Below are positions 34,459 to 47,630 of a stretch of DNA of 64,000 nucleotides, one piece after another; the stretch's first letter is position 1, and each line of letters starts with the position of its first letter. The stretch spans positions 85,358,124 to 85,422,123 of the forward strand of contig CM063504.1 of assembly GCA_032207245.1 (NCBI GenBank). The letters are read 5' to 3'. The position numbers were made by a program, and so were the translations under genes. The stretch is from Pardosa pseudoannulata (taxonomy: Eukaryota > Arthropoda > Arachnida > Araneae > Lycosidae). The notes beneath the pieces were generated by a model, which saw only the letters and a list, made by a program, of their open reading frames with translations, searched no databases and was not told the DNA's origin.

Positions 34459-34791
34459 AGTAGAACCTCGATTAACCGAGGTTCGATTAACCGAGGTTTC
34501 TGTTAACCAAGTCAATAACGAAGTCTAATTTTTTTTTCTCCTTTCCAAAAAGCTTCGAAAAAATTATACACATTTTAGTTCGTTGTCCGTGTTACAGGCA
34601 CGTCTTCCCCACAAAAGCACTCAACTTCCAAGAAATTATTTTTGAAAATGCGTCTTTCGATATTTAACTAAGTATAGTTTAAAAAAAATTCCATTTTACT
34701 TTTTAAAATTTACTACTAGAGTTGATTTCTTTTTAAAATCTTTTTAGCTGTGAAACATAAGTTCATATATGCTTATTTTTAATATTTTATT
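34459..34791 (+). mobile_element. pogo/Tigger-like MITE, 3'-truncated second copy
   Basis: Starts AGTAGAACCTCGATTAACCG and matches 3358-3750 (AACAAAGTCTAATTTTTTTT-type segment, ACATTTTAGTTCGTTGTCCG, TTCCATTTTACTTTTTAAAA, AGCTGTGAAACATAA). The initial motif is duplicated here (CGATTAACCGAGGTT twice). Homology stops near 34791 and no right TIR is present. A block of about 60 bp present in copy 1 is missing. Confidence 0.75.
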
Positions 34792-35434
34792 ATTAGGGCG
34801 CATGTGAACCAGCCAGTGAGTGTATTAAGAGTTTGTCACGTGGGGGATGCTAAAATTGAAACTAAGTTAATTAAAGTATTTATATAAGAATAGTTGAGAT
34901 AAGCGAAAATTAATTTTAGTTTTTTTTCGAAGTCGCCAAAGTTACCATACTCAAAAGAGAAACAAAGGTATTTCGCCAAGGGTTTTATTTTCCGACATAG
35001 AATTGCCAGAAATTTATTTCAGAATACAATTATAATTAAGTTAGTTTGGGCTAAAATAACACACATATATGTACAGTTAGACTTGGTGAATTCGAATTTC
35101 AAGGGAAATGCAAAACGTTTCGAAATATTAAAAATTCGAATTATCTAATTTTGCTAAACATACATGCTAAACATACATTGGACTACTTGCATTTATAGCA
35201 TAGGTCTCTATAAAAGTAGTAGAAATGAAGAAAAAATATAACCAAATTATTTTTCTTGTTTAGAAAATTTTATTTTATAAATAAATCACATTTGTTTTCT
35301 TTTGTTTTGCACTTTTTGTAAAATCTTTAAGTGCAGTTACAGAATGTAAAACTTTTTGTTAACATTATGTGAACTTCAACAATTTTTTTTAAAACATAAC
35401 CATTCTATGTTCGTTATAAAGTAATAATTGCTAC

Positions 35435-35459
35435 ACTAATAATAATAATAATAATAATA
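35435..35459. repeat. (AAT)n microsatellite
   Basis: About eight ATA/AAT units. Confidence 0.9.
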
Positions 35460-35523
35460 CAAATTAAAAACAATTAAAATTAACTAAACTCTTTAAGGAA
35501 TTAATTCTTTAGAATTAACTCAA

Positions 35524-36069
<546 letters not shown>

Positions 36070-36072
<3 letters not shown>

Positions 36073-36336
36073 TCTAGATCAGAGTCCGTTTTTATATTAC
36101 ACTTAATATTTCACTCATTAAGCTAGCTAATGTAAATCTTTTAATTTTCATTAAATCGTATATTTTTATAAGCCTTCATCAGTTGAGTTATAGTATGCGT
36201 GCAAATAACAGAGAGCCCTGGACCAAGGGCTAGGCGCATGAAATGCAGCAAGCCTAGCTTTCGTGTTCGAGCTATAATTTTGACTTTTACCAAGAATAAA
36301 GCAGTAAAACTCTTGACTACCTCCTTCAGAACTACA
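36070..36336 (+). mobile_element. LTR-like unit, family D (single copy)
   Basis: Starts TGTTCTAGATCAGAG directly after (TG)n and ends CTTCAGAACTACA. Contains TTTTTATAAGCC as a possible TATA box (about 36163) and GAATAAAGC as a possible poly(A) signal (36294-36302), in the order expected of an LTR. It lies within the Tigger-like frame. There is no second copy in the window, so the call rests on structure alone. Confidence 0.35.
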
Positions 36337-37311
36337 AAATAAAATAATTACACTCATCGCTGAGGTGTGCTACTATAATTTTTAAATACAGCAGGCTGTT
36401 GACTTTTCATACATATATCATCAAATTCGCCCTTCTTGTGCCAGTGGGTCAACCTACAGAATATTTCAATTTTCAGTCTATTATTTTAGTGCAAATGGCG
36501 TAAGTGTGTCACAGGGCTAAATAAAAACACACCGAGAAATGTTTTCAGGAACGAGTCTCCGAGAATAAAAGTAATCCAAGTAGTCTTGATGTTAAACAAT
36601 TTCCATAAAACCACCTTTGTCTCGATTCTTAGAACCGTATTACCTTCCGACATTTGTTCCACTCACGGATCTATATATTGTTTTGTAAATTGGCAACTGT
36701 TACTTTTTCTTGAGAAATCTGTGGTTTGAAAGATTACGATCTACAGCCATTTCTTTATTTCGTGTACACCTGTTTTTGTAAATGGCGAACTTTTTATTTT
36801 TGCTTAGATGGAGAAACACCAAATGCGTATCAAATGCGAAATTTTAATAAGATCTTTGTGGTGTATCATACGTGCTAATGTAGGAAATTCAATAAAAATG
36901 GTTTTATTTCCAAAATGTTTACTACACCCAGATAACCACAGAGCGAATTTAGGTTAACTGTGAATAGAGACTATTCGACATCATTCGAATAGATATAACT
37001 AAATGCAAAACATTATATTTTTTGACAAATTGCATTTTTTAATTTCTTATCTGGAACATTGAAAACGTTTGCTCACTTATATCCTGAGATTATGAGCTAG
37101 ATTGTGTCAAGAGTAAACCAGCTCTACAGTTTAAAAGATAGTATCTAGTTAAGAGAATATTGAAAATAAAGGAATAATCTTGTGATTATAGTATTCTTAT
37201 AACTATTTCTTATTCGACAGTTGAGATGACATTAAATTCTACAGAAAAGTATATATCTATATTTACAGAATTCGGGATGCAACTGCTTTTCGAAATGAAA
37301 TCCAAAAACAG

Positions 37312-37875
37312 TTCTCGATTAGCTTATTATCATCTGAAATTCTAACTTTATAGCTAAGTTTATAGTTATAACTTTAAAACTATATGAATTATTGGTTACA
37401 ATATTATGATGACAGCGAATTTTCAATTGGTAACTCTCTATTACACTCGTCTAAAAAATACTCCCAAAAGCCCAATAAGTTTGATTACTAGAAGGCTTAA
37501 GTTCTCGATTAACTTATCATCATCTGGAATTCTAACTTTATAGTTATAACATTAAATCTGTATGAGTTATTGGTTACAATATTTATTTAAGATGACAGCG
37601 AATTTTCAGTTGGTAACACTCTATTACACTCGTGTAAAAAATACTCCCGAAAGCCCAATAAGTTTACTAGAAGGCTTAAGTTCTCGATTAGCTTATCATA
37701 ATCTGAAATTCTAAATTTATAGCTAAGTTTATAGTTATAACTTTAAAGCTGTATGAATTATTGGTTACAATATTTATTTAAGATGACAGCGAATTTTCAG
37801 TTGGTAACACTCTATTACACTCGTCTAAAAAATACTCCCGAAAGCTCAATAAGTTTGATAACTAGAAGGCTTAAG
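37312..37875. repeat. Three-copy tandem repeat (~179-195 bp)
   Basis: Units start TTCTCGATTAGCTTAT at 37312, 37502 (TTCTCGATTAACTTAT) and 37681. Each contains TGGTTACAATATT, ATGACAGCGAATTTTCA, CTCTATTACACTCGT and TAGAAGGCTTAAG. The frame 37753-37965 reads through the third unit and is not a gene. Confidence 0.85.
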
Positions 37876-38099
37876 TTCCTTATTGCATATATTTCAGAAA
37901 AAGATAGATCTAAGATGGTCTTCTTGGCATCCAGATGTCTTTCTTCTGTTAGACAAGTTAAGTAGCTTATTAGACACGTTAGACAAAACTAGTTACAAGA
38001 CAAAATAAATAGTCTTTTACGCCTTTTAGTGAAACTAAATAATTAGAAATGGTTTGTTCTTCTTGAAATTCGTATTAACCAAATTTGACTGTACATAAT

Positions 38100-38480
38100 T
38101 AACTCATTGCTTGTGAAATATATTTGAGAAAAACGTACCAAAAAGGGAAAAAGGAATTTCTCTTTAATTTTATTCGTTATTATCATCAAAATATTAGAAA
38201 TGGTTTTTTTTTAAATATTTAAACGAAATAACTACTGATTTCAATATTTTCACATATGTGGAAAATGTTAATGGATTACAGTAACTTTTGCTCAGTTTAC
38301 AGCAAAATAAATCAAATGACATAATTTTCTAGATAAATATAATACAACAATATTGCTATCTATATCAAGTGTCATGAATTCCATATCTCTCAGACCCCTT
38401 TGAATTTCACAAATCCTGTACAGTATTCGAGAAATAGCGCGAAACTGCCTAACTTTTCGAGGGAAGGTATCTCTATCTAT
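38100..38480. other. AT-rich sequence, no feature
   Basis: Nothing recognised. Confidence 0.35.
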
Positions 38481-38658
38481 TGGAAAAACACACCGTTTAG
38501 CCTAACAGACGAATTTATTGAAGCTAAGTAGCAACTCGCAACTGTACAAGATCGAGAAGTTGCCTACAACTAGTGGGTATCAGCTTTTATACCCGAACAG
38601 AATATTCGAGAAATAACTAATTTACATAATAAAGAAAGATCTAGAATGTTAGAGAACA
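38481..38658 (-). mobile_element. Solo LTR fragment (retrotransposon)
   Basis: On the minus strand the segment starts TGTTCTCTAACATTC, then has GTTCGGGTATAAAAGCTGAT (TATA box TATAAAAG), CAACTTCTCGATCTTG and GCTTCAATAAATTCGTC (poly(A) signal AATAAA), ending near GTGTGTTTTTCCA. This promoter-to-poly(A) spacing is that of an LTR. No convincing target duplication is seen, so the outer limits are approximate and no internal region is nearby. Confidence 0.45.
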
Positions 38659-38708
38659 TAAAGCAACAATAAATAACATTTTTAAATTAAAAATCCATAC
38701 TTTGGATC

Positions 38709-38782
38709 AACCGCCATGGCGAGCACCGAACCCACAAACTTTGGGTCTTGATCTCGTGCTCTGACCATTCGGCCACTGAGTT
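38709..38782 (-). mobile_element. tRNA-like sequence, different from SINE S1
   Basis: Minus strand: AGTGGCCGAATGGTCAGAGC (A-box-like) followed about 33 nt later by TGTGGGTTCGGTGCTCGCC (partial B-box). The B-box deviates from GGTTCGAnnCC and the arms do not form a clean cloverleaf, so this is probably the head of another tRNA-derived SINE rather than a tRNA gene. Confidence 0.4.
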
Positions 38783-38789
38783 TGTTGGC

Positions 38790-39930
38790 AAAGTTTCTTT
38801 ATGCGGCAATACATTGGACGAACTGATTTCGGGTTTCACGGGTTTGAAATACCGTTTTTTCTCTTGCCCGAAACTCATTCCAAAATTGGTGCATTTACGT
38901 TGTCCGAACAGAGTTCGGGTGTCACAGGCAAGGGGTTAAAAATAATAAAGAATATTCTTTTTCTCATCCTCAAGATTATTCAGGTCAAACATCAACATCG
39001 AATGAAGATATTACAGCTGAACGTTCTATGAGAAAGATAACATCACATCATTTATACACATAAGAAAGCTTTCCATTTATTCACGAGTAGTCCTGTCAAA
39101 GTCTATAAGAGAGAGGAGAAATATTTTACATTGGACACTATACCTTAGCTGACCCCCAATGAAAGCATCATGGACTTCTGGGAGTCTTCAGACCACATGT
39201 TAAGAAACTTTGCTCTAGGTTGTTAATAGTTTGAGAGGCTTCTGGCATTCCTAAATTTTGAGATGCACAGCAGACTGGATTTAACAAGTATATTCAAATG
39301 ACAGGCTCGTCAGAATTTTTAATTTGAGTATCGGCTTTTGGTAAATCTGAATTAGCTTTGTCGGGCCGGTTCTGGGCTATTAGCCACATGCAAGCAAGAT
39401 AATATTTGGCCTCCCTCCACCAATAAAGATTTCTAGTAGATTCATAACTTATATCAATGCATAGAAGCTCATTATTAAATTATTATGACTGTTCCATATA
39501 AATGACTAGGGATAAAAAGTTTATAAATATTTATTTTAGTTTATTAAAATGCAGATTCTATTAAAAATAGTATCAAAATGCGCCGATGAACGGCATTATT
39601 TTTGAGTTCTTATTTTGTCAATTCACCCAAAATACCTGATAATTTTACATTTTAATATAATTTCTTTTTAATTGCTAATAGTCCTACCTAAAGAAGTCGA
39701 GGGTACAATTTGGTATCAAAATTATACATTAAAACTTCTTATTACAAACCTGTTTAAATTTTTTCAGTTGTCTTTCTAAGTAATAATTCCTTTTAAAAAT
39801 GACTTCACATGTTGAAAAACAATCTCTTTTTAAATAAACAAAATATGGGAAGAATTATTCCTTAAAACAAGGCAATTAAAACCTGTGATTGTGACAAAAA
39901 TAATTACCAAAATGAAAATGCAGAGTGAGA
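38790..39930. other. No gene recognised
   Basis: Short frames at 38748-39031 overlap the tRNA-like element and are not credible. The remainder is AT-rich unique sequence. Confidence 0.35.
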
Positions 39931-39937
39931 AAAAAAT

Positions 39938-40654
39938 AGATTTTCTGAATTCACTAAATATTTTCAGTAAAATTACCTAACTCACTAGATATTTTCAGCT
40001 ACCATATTTTAATGTTATGTTTTTATTCCATCAGCCGCACCAGATATTTGTCCGGGACTAGTAAGTGTACATGCATGCACTGCAGACCTACTAGTTCCAG
40101 CCCTGAGTATTATTGTATAAATAAAATTAAGTGTTGTTTTCTGTTTAACGTGTCTTACTTTTAACGTGTATTTTTCAATAGATTTTCTGAATTCACTAAA
40201 TACTTTCAGTAAAATTACCTAACTCACTAGATATTTTCAGCTACCATATTTTAATGTTATGTTTTTATTCCATCAGCCGCACCAGATATTTGTCCGGGAC
40301 TAGTAAGTGTACATGCATGCACTGCAGACCTACTAGTTCCAGCCCTGAGTATTATTGTATAAATAAAATTAAGTGTTGTTTTCTGTTTAACGTGTCTTAC
40401 TTTTAACGTGTATTTTTCAATAGATTTTCTGAATTCACTAAATACTTTCAGTAAAATTACCTAACTCACTAGATATTTTCAGCTACCATATTTTAATGTT
40501 ATGTTTTTATTCCATCAGCCGCACCAGATATTTGTCCGGGACTAGTAAGTGTACATGCATGCACTGCAGACCTACTAGTTCCAGCCCTGAGTATTATTGT
40601 ATAAATAAAATTAAGTGTTGTTTTCTGTTTAACGTGTCTTACTTTTAACGTATT
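39938..40654. repeat. Near-identical 242-bp tandem triplication
   Basis: Units start AGATTTTCTGAATTCACT at 39938, 40180 and 40422 (period exactly 242). Units 2 and 3 look identical; unit 1 differs at one noticed base (ATATTTTCAG versus ATACTTTCAG). Each unit contains an imperfect palindrome of 14-bp arms around TGCATGCA (CTAGTAAGTGTACA... / ...CTGCAGACCTACTAG) and a TATAAATAAAATTAAG stretch. No coding potential. The near-identity implies a very recent duplication or an assembly artefact. Confidence 0.9.
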
Positions 40655-40659
40655 TTCTT

Positions 40660-42129
40660 AAAATTTTAGTTTTTTAAGCCTTGGGATTTTTGTGTTTGTT
40701 TCCGCCTAAAATTGGTCGTGTCCTTCTTGGTTTTGATTTTTGATACAATCGATGTGGAATGATTTTTAGTAATGAAAATGAATAAAAGTTTGTATATTAG
40801 AGAAAAGCAATATGGATATGTTATCTTTTACGGAAGTTTTGAGCAATTATTTATTGTTTAGAACATTCAGGAGAACTTAAATGTGTGTTCAGAGCCCCAG
40901 CATTGAACCTAAAGCTAGATTAAAATTCTATCTCCTAACAATCCGGGCCTGGCTTTGGTTCTTTGGTAGTCGATGACTAACGATTCGTATAAATGAAAGC
41001 GGATATTTTGTACTGTTTACAGATTTTTTAAGTAGATATTTTTTATTTAGAACTTAAATGCCCAAAGACTTACTTAAAAATACTGTATAACGTTAAAGAG
41101 AAAATAGGAAACAAATGATCTGACGGAAATTCATTCATTTAGAACCACACATACAAGTGAATGTAAAAGACGATCAAAACGTATAATAGCAAAAAACAAT
41201 ATAAACCCAGAAAAAAAGGCGATAATATCGGTTGCATTTCCATTTCGTTAAGGGTCCCGCTTTAGAGAAGATAATGTAAACCCGAAATGCATTCACATTT
41301 GCAAAGTTTAAACAATAGGAGAGAAAACTCCCGAAGAAAATGAAATCGTGACTATCCAACAGAAATCAATCATTGAACACTTTCTGATAACATTATAACG
41401 TCAGGCTTACGATCGGAACATCTTGGGGCTAACACCCGTTTCTTTATCTTTACTTCGACCATTGTAGCAATAGGAGAGAAAATGCTTGTTCTTATTTAAC
41501 GAAATGTGCGTATTCTGACGCCTTAAGAACTCTTATAGCCTAATATGTTGAACGCAGGTGTTTATACAGAGATAGAATAGCGGATAGGTTTTTCTTACTT
41601 AATTCTACGAATGTGAATCTACATCCATTTATAGACAATGAATTTCCATTGTTATGCTCGGAATCTGAGTTTTCTAGTCTAAGTTTTCAATGTTATAGTT
41701 ATACATTATACATTTAAATATACATTTAGCATTATACATTTTGTGAGAATGCAGCTATGTTTAGGTTTGCGAAACTGATTTGCTCGCCGCACTCACATGT
41801 TGTGGGTTGAATGTCCAAGTTGTTTTCGCAACTCTAAGAAGCGTGTGGTGTGGTCAGAGAAAATAAGTGCACTTAAACTTCACCAAGTTTTAGAGAATTG
41901 TGATTGGTCTCCAGGAGGCGATTCAGGATCATCCTTGGAGTCCCGGTCCTTCTGGGCAGAACTGGGAAAGGACGCACTGTGCAAAGGACAATAGAACAAC
42001 GAACAGGATAATGGAAAAAGTGTAGGGTTGCCTGAGTCGAAAGAAGAGAGGTAAAGAATGCAGTGTTCTCTTGGAAATTGGCAATTTTTTTTTTAGGCGT
42101 AGCACGTGGAGTGCTCCTTTTACTTTTTA

Positions 42130-42130
<1 letters not shown>
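40660..42130. other. Intergenic, one weak open frame
   Basis: The frame 41797-41994 (65 aa, plus; includes HQVLENCDWSPGGDSGSS) sits in a locally GC-richer segment and is not low-complexity. It has no recognised domain and no clear splice sites, so I do not call a gene. Elsewhere nothing is seen. Confidence 0.3.

Positions 42131-42132
<2 letters not shown>

Positions 42133-42218
<86 letters not shown>
42133..42218. repeat. (TA)n microsatellite
   Basis: Pure TA dinucleotides; overlapping frames on both strands are artefacts. Confidence 0.95.
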
Positions 42219-42219
<1 letters not shown>

Positions 42220-43360
42220 CATATTTTCTTGTCGTTTCTTCTAATTTTGAACATTGTAATATAGAACAGTGGTACTATACTATAATTAAAAGCAATGTAA
42301 AGCAACTTGGGGTTATCAATGTCTTCGAAATGACAATGCAATGTACTACACCACAACACATTTGACAGTTAAAAACTAGATATTTATAGGCCTTAGGGAA
42401 AGAAGTTTAGATATTTAAGTCCCGGCAATAGTTTAAAGTTTAAAAACAACCAGTCACTGGGGTTTAAAATATTTTACTAAATGGTACAGGAAATAGTAGG
42501 TCATTGCTAACAATTAAAATGAAAATTATTCGGTTAAATAAGCAGACATAATTAGTAAATTCTTTACCATCAATACATCTTTCCTCCTTGTGAAAGGAAA
42601 TTTCGTGTTCACAAAAGGTATTGCATAGCTCTAACTACTACAAGCCTTTTAATTCTATTTCATTGTATATTCTTTATATAATGATTGAAATATTAAACAA
42701 AGACACATGCATATATATAGATATGTGTGTGTAACCGGTAAAAATATACTTCACCGATCAAACGTGAGATATAGCTCCTACTTTTTAGTTGCTGGTGCTT
42801 GCTGTGCCAGGCAACTTTATTGCACTTATGTCCTGGAAAGTAAATCAATCAGACTCTAAGATCAGACAAAAAAATTAACAAAGATTCTTTACTTTCATCT
42901 TAAATTCGGAGAGCTGGACAATACGTCATACACAAGCTAGAGACAGATGTGAATCTGATGATCTGTAAAAATGCCGTCCTGAGAAGGAAGGAAATCACGT
43001 GGACACGAGAGTGCATCAGATTTCGCACGAGAGTGTGAGGTCGATGGTTCTTTAGCGGGCTGTAAAAATATCAGATGCAGCGAAAAGGCAAACAACGTCA
43101 TAAAGGTTGCAAAAATCCTCAGTTTTCTCTGGGAGATTTGAAATGTTGTTTAGGAAAGGGAAAGAAAGGGCCCCATAATACAGTTACTATTTCAAACTCC
43201 AGTTTTGAGAAGTATGGAAAGAATGCAATCTCAATTAATCACGCCTTTGATTCAATATCTGGAAGTAGCTCGAAATGTTAAGATTAAGGAAGAAAGAATG
43301 TAAATTAGGAGAATTTTGAACTTTATCGTAGTAAATTTTGATATATTACATACAAAAACG
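42220..43360. other. Intergenic, one weak open frame
   Basis: The frame 43075-43281 (68 aa, plus; QFSLGDLKCCLGKGKKGP and NTVTISNSSFEKYGKN) is more protein-like than most but matches nothing I recognise. The sequence in front has a poor polypyrimidine tract. Left as unassigned. Confidence 0.25.
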
Positions 43361-43362
43361 CA

Positions 43363-43364
43363 TA

Positions 43365-43443
<79 letters not shown>

Positions 43444-43458
43444 GTGTGTATGTGTGTA
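43363..43458. repeat. (TA)n microsatellite with TATG/TGTG ends
   Basis: TA dinucleotides with TATG and TGTG at the edges. Confidence 0.95.
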
Positions 43459-43686
43459 AGTATCCAATGATTGGGGTTTGGGGAGAATCAGTTTGATTTC
43501 TACACAGCAGTTATCTTTCATAGGGGATGGATCCTCGAACGTATAATCATGTGGTTTATTAAAAAAATTCAAGTATGTTTGGTTAAATTCTAATTTGGAG
43601 AAGTCTCATTTCGAAAAATATGTTAGAATATATGAATTTGCATCAGAATCACATCTTTACTTTCTTCTTATCCGTTTGAAATTGCT

Positions 43687-43853
43687 TTGGTTTTGAGCAC
43701 TACGGTGTACTACTACACGAGGGTAAGTGAAACCAGGGCCTACTGCTTAAATTTGAATCCGAGTGACTTCGAAAACCCTTGTCTCCAACGGGATTCAGAC
43801 TCACGAACTCCGGTACGAAAAATAACGTCCTACACGTTCAACTATCATTCGAC
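43687..43853 (-). mobile_element. SINE S1, diverged copy
   Basis: TTGGTTTTGAGCACTACGG (tail and 3' end), GGGCCTACTGCTTAAAT, then GGGATTCAGACTCACGAACT (B-box region) and CAACTATCATTCGACC (head) follow S1 order on the minus strand. Confidence 0.7.
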
Positions 43854-43859
43854 CTGCTT

Positions 43860-44825
43860 GTAACTGATATTGACGAGTTATACGATCATTAGAAGCACAC
43901 AGATAAGGTGAAGAAACGTTTACAGTACTGGTTATTATGCTCCACTACACTATATTTCTTACATATGTAAATTATTGCCATTTTGTTATGGTTTTAGTAT
44001 TGGGATACAGTAATGGTGGATGTCTCCAACGAATCCTATATAAATGTTCATCAAGATATTGTTTTTTGTGGACAATTGACCAATACAAAAATTATTTAGG
44101 ACATAAAGAATAATGATATTAATTCAACTGATGCAGAATATAGAAAATGGTAAAGAAGAAGTAGCTAATCCATTAGAAACAATGGCTAAACAAAAATTTA
44201 AATTTCATTTGTCACAGATCTAGCGTCGGTTTTCAGTAACCAGTGACAATGCAGAAAGTGGCCAATGGGAATGTCGTGATTCATTCTAGACTTCATACCT
44301 GGAACATCACAAAGGATGGTCTCCACAATGTATTTGTAGGAGAGTGGTGGGTTACTTCTCTGGAGATCTCAATATGTGTACAGCCTTTTTATTTATGTTA
44401 TATATAAGAGACACCAGGAAACCTAATGTTGCTCATCGGATCATTTCTATCGGAGTCGAAAAGCTGTGAATCAGGACCCCACTCCATTTAATTTTCACAC
44501 TTATTTATTCATGCACATATTAGAAAGAAAAAAAAAAGCACTATGGACTAAAAACACATGCGTGCGTGATAGTTGCTCGAGGGCGTCTATTCGACTCAGC
44601 TAGGCGGCGATGGAGTTGAGTTGCATGAGAGCTGGCGAAATTGCGTGGGAGTTGATGACTCCCCATAGAGTCTCAAAGTCTGGACCTACCAAATTGGAAA
44701 GAAGCGCTTTTAATCATTCCTCTAAGAGGTTTGTCCATGTGGAAAAGGGGGTTCCCCCATAGAAAATAATTTAATCAACCCATATAAATGAAATATATCT
44801 ACTATTTTCAAAAGCCGCAAATATG

Positions 44826-44865
<40 letters not shown>

Positions 44866-45465
44866 GACTTTAAACCAAATAGGTCAGACCCAGATACTGA
44901 CTTTAATTGACATTAAACTGAAAAACTTCTAATTTTCCTAACACCGTAGAACAAAAACCGTTAGCGATTATTTTTTTGGATTAGGTCATTTTCCTTTTTC
45001 AAAATTCCAGATCTTTTAATTTCGAGCACAGCAGTTTATAAAAAAAGTTCTAAGAGTGTAAAATAATTCTTAGTTTTAAAAGGATTCTTGTCATACCTAC
45101 CCCAGGTTCACTTGTTTTTTAGAACATCACATTCTCACAGCGCACACTACAGTATCATTCTTAAATTAATAAATATCATATTTTAAGCAAGTTTTTGTTA
45201 AAGTTCCTGCCTCTTAGTCTTCCAGTGAAAACCAAGGAAAATCACAGAATTAAGTGTTTACAATAGAGTTCTAAAAAATGTTTATTTCTTATTACCAATT
45301 TATTACTGTTTTGCAATACAACGCAGAAGAAGCGTTTTTCTTTTAAGCATTCAGATGTCTTTTTCTTATGCAATAAATGTAATATTACAATGCGCACTGA
45401 ACAATCATTATTATAGTCATTCTACACAGTCGTTATCAAAATTTCAAAATTTTCATCTTATAATG
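43860..45465. other. Intergenic; GC-richer patch and short (TA)n
   Basis: 44280-44780 is GC-richer than the surroundings with no open frame or terminal repeat I can identify. A (TA)n run lies at 44827-44863. The rest is AT-rich. The frame 45355-45588 runs into the solo LTR and is not a gene. Confidence 0.35.
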
Positions 45466-45469
45466 AAAT

Positions 45470-45710
45470 TGTTGCGTACACTTAATAAAAAAGGGACGGA
45501 CACAAATAAAGAGCCGATAGTTTACCACAACAACACGGAACAGACATTTATTCACATATATACAACAGGGTTGACAAAGGCGTACTGACGCTAAATAAAG
45601 TACAGTGAGATAGCGTCTCTAGCAGCATAGAAGGGTCACTGGACATGCGCGATGAACTCTCTGACCCCTCTCTCCTCCCACGCAGGGGAGCAACTATTTC
45701 CTTCGCCACA
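45470..45710 (-). mobile_element. Solo LTR with near-perfect 5-bp target duplication
   Basis: On the minus strand it starts TGTGGCGAAGGAAATAG and ends GTGTACGCAACA, so it has TG...CA ends with TGTGG/CAACA as short imperfect inverted termini. GTGAATAAATGTCTG provides a poly(A) signal about two-thirds along. Flanks are GAAAT (45465-45469) and AAAAT (45711-45715), 4 of 5 identical. No gag-pol sequence is adjacent, as expected after LTR-LTR recombination. Confidence 0.55.
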
Positions 45711-45714
45711 AAAA

Positions 45715-46790
45715 TATTTATCATGCAACAAAGGGAAAATGGTATTATATTTGAAATATTTCTATTTATTAGTATTTTATTATTATGTGTGTTAAGTTCA
45801 TAATAGAGATAGATTAATTTTATTTTTTAAAATATCAAATCTGAAGAATTTTACATTACAATGCTAAGAAGAAGTATTTACGCTCTGTTAAAATATTTTG
45901 TATAAAAGTGTTATTAATAAATTATGCTTTTAGTTAAAAATAAACACTCATTGCATAAAAGAATCCTAATAACATTCATTTGTCATTTTCTTACAATAGC
46001 TATTTTGTAAACGAGTAGTTGTTAATACTACTTCTTTGAGGAACATTTTGTTTTCGTGCAACTTGACAATTCTATTTTTGGATTGTAAATGTGTGTTAAT
46101 ATAACAGAAGGCTGAAATATAATATTTCACTCCTTTCGTTTACTGCAATTGAATTGAATTAATTTCAATTCCAGTTATTTCTTTCAGATGCCCTACCCAA
46201 CTTAAAAGTAAGATAGATGGGGAAGAATTGCTTTCGATAAATAACAGTAATTTTATGTTATATTTACCGAAGCATTTATCATAAAAGGATATTCAAAGAT
46301 AAATATAATGTTACGTTAAGTTATTGAAAGACTTATTTAAACATTTTCTTCTCTTTTCATTACACTGATTTATTTTTTACAGGTGTCTTCTTGGCGGCAC
46401 ACCCTAAGACACAGCTGTATAAACAACTAGATTTAAAATCTTCCATTTTTCTCGTTAATCTTCTGAAATCTGTCACCAAGATTTTACTGGCTTGTCCCAG
46501 ACAAAAATTGTCTGACACTAAAGATTCATTCCTTTTATAACAGGTATGTCAAACACTTTCGCTAAGGATATACAAAGAATAAAAGATGTTATTCATATAT
46601 ATTCACACATATACAATCAATTAGAAAGCCCCTCTTCTTAGGTGTTTATTGTCAGGGTAATTCTAATACATAAAACCGAAGTATTGCCAATTATTAGGAC
46701 TCAGATGACATAATGCTACTTTTCGTAAACTAAAGACATAGAAATGTTTTAACCGTAATTAGACCCAGTTTAGTACTTCTATAACTATAA
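45715..46790. other. AT-rich sequence, no gene
   Basis: Nothing recognised. Confidence 0.4.
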
Positions 46791-46795
46791 ATTAG

Positions 46796-46957
46796 TCAAA
46801 GTAAAACTCGTACAGTATGCTTTCTTTGTGTAATTAGAAAAATACACACACAAAAAAAAAAGTTAGTTAGCTTACGTGATGCCCAATCAAATCCTAAACT
46901 AAAATATCATGTTTATAGAAATTACGAATTTTGTATAGTGTACGAGTTTTACTTTGA
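46796..46957. mobile_element. Short MITE with TCAAAGTAAAACTCGTACA ends
   Basis: TCAAAGTAAAACTCGTACA at 46796-46814 has a perfect 19-bp inverted partner at 46939-46957. The same end motif recurs at about 47675-47702 (CTCAAAGTAAAACTCG on the minus strand, preceded by CAGTCG and TA) and, diverged, at 52817 and 53182. The TA-adjacent CAGT ends of the latter copies suggest a Tc1/mariner-type family. Confidence 0.6.
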
Positions 46958-47084
46958 CCCATTTTTTTCCATATTTATCTAAATAATTGCAGCGGCGATT
47001 AAATATTGTGTAAATTTATTTGTGTAAAAATATTTATTAATAATTTAATTTGCTATTTAAATAAAGTCACCTACAAATTCTTTG

Positions 47085-47630
47085 GAATTTAATAAAATTA
47101 GTTTATAAATATTATCTATGAACCTTAAAAATGCAAAATGTTTACGAAATTTTTTACAATTTTAGAGGTGCCTTAGAGGATGTACCATAGAAGGATTGAG
47201 CGGGGTTAATGACAAACCCATTCTACAGCATAAACACAATACTTTTAAAATTTTAACTATATTAGAAGAACAATAAATAAGTGTTCTTAAAAAATAAGTA
47301 CAATATAAGTATAATAAATAAGTATAATAAATAAGTAGTTCAAAAATGTTTGAATAGATATTTTTGTTTGGGGTCATAAGTAAAAAAAATATCGAATTAC
47401 TAACTTTCCAGGGACAACAAGTATATAAATACAAGAAAAATAGATTAAATGCAAAAAAAAATAAATAAATAAAAATAAATGCAGTACTATTATGTATTGT
47501 AAGTTTTAAATGTCAAAAACATAAAAAATTAGAAAAAAAAAACATTTATATTTTTCCAAAAATTAGAGAAAAAAAAAATGTTTAACAACAGGTTTCGCTG
47601 TGAAACCGCTGTCCGCCAAATTATGTCAAA
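47085..47630. repeat. Dispersed repeat R2, copy 2
   Basis: Matches the flanks of the P3 insertion in copy 1 (12910-14403), including ATTAGTTTATAAATATTATC, GTTTGGGGTCATAAGT, ATGTCAAAAACATAA and a terminal hairpin GGTTTCGCTGTGAAACC followed by GCTGTCCGCCAAA. It carries no P3 element: the corresponding site, near 47420-47432, is uninterrupted. The minus-strand 90-aa frame here is a chance reading. Confidence 0.6.

Noticed and set aside
41797..41994. 65-residue frame in a GC-richer patch
   Set aside because: No recognised motif, no clear acceptor or donor site; recorded only in the interval description.
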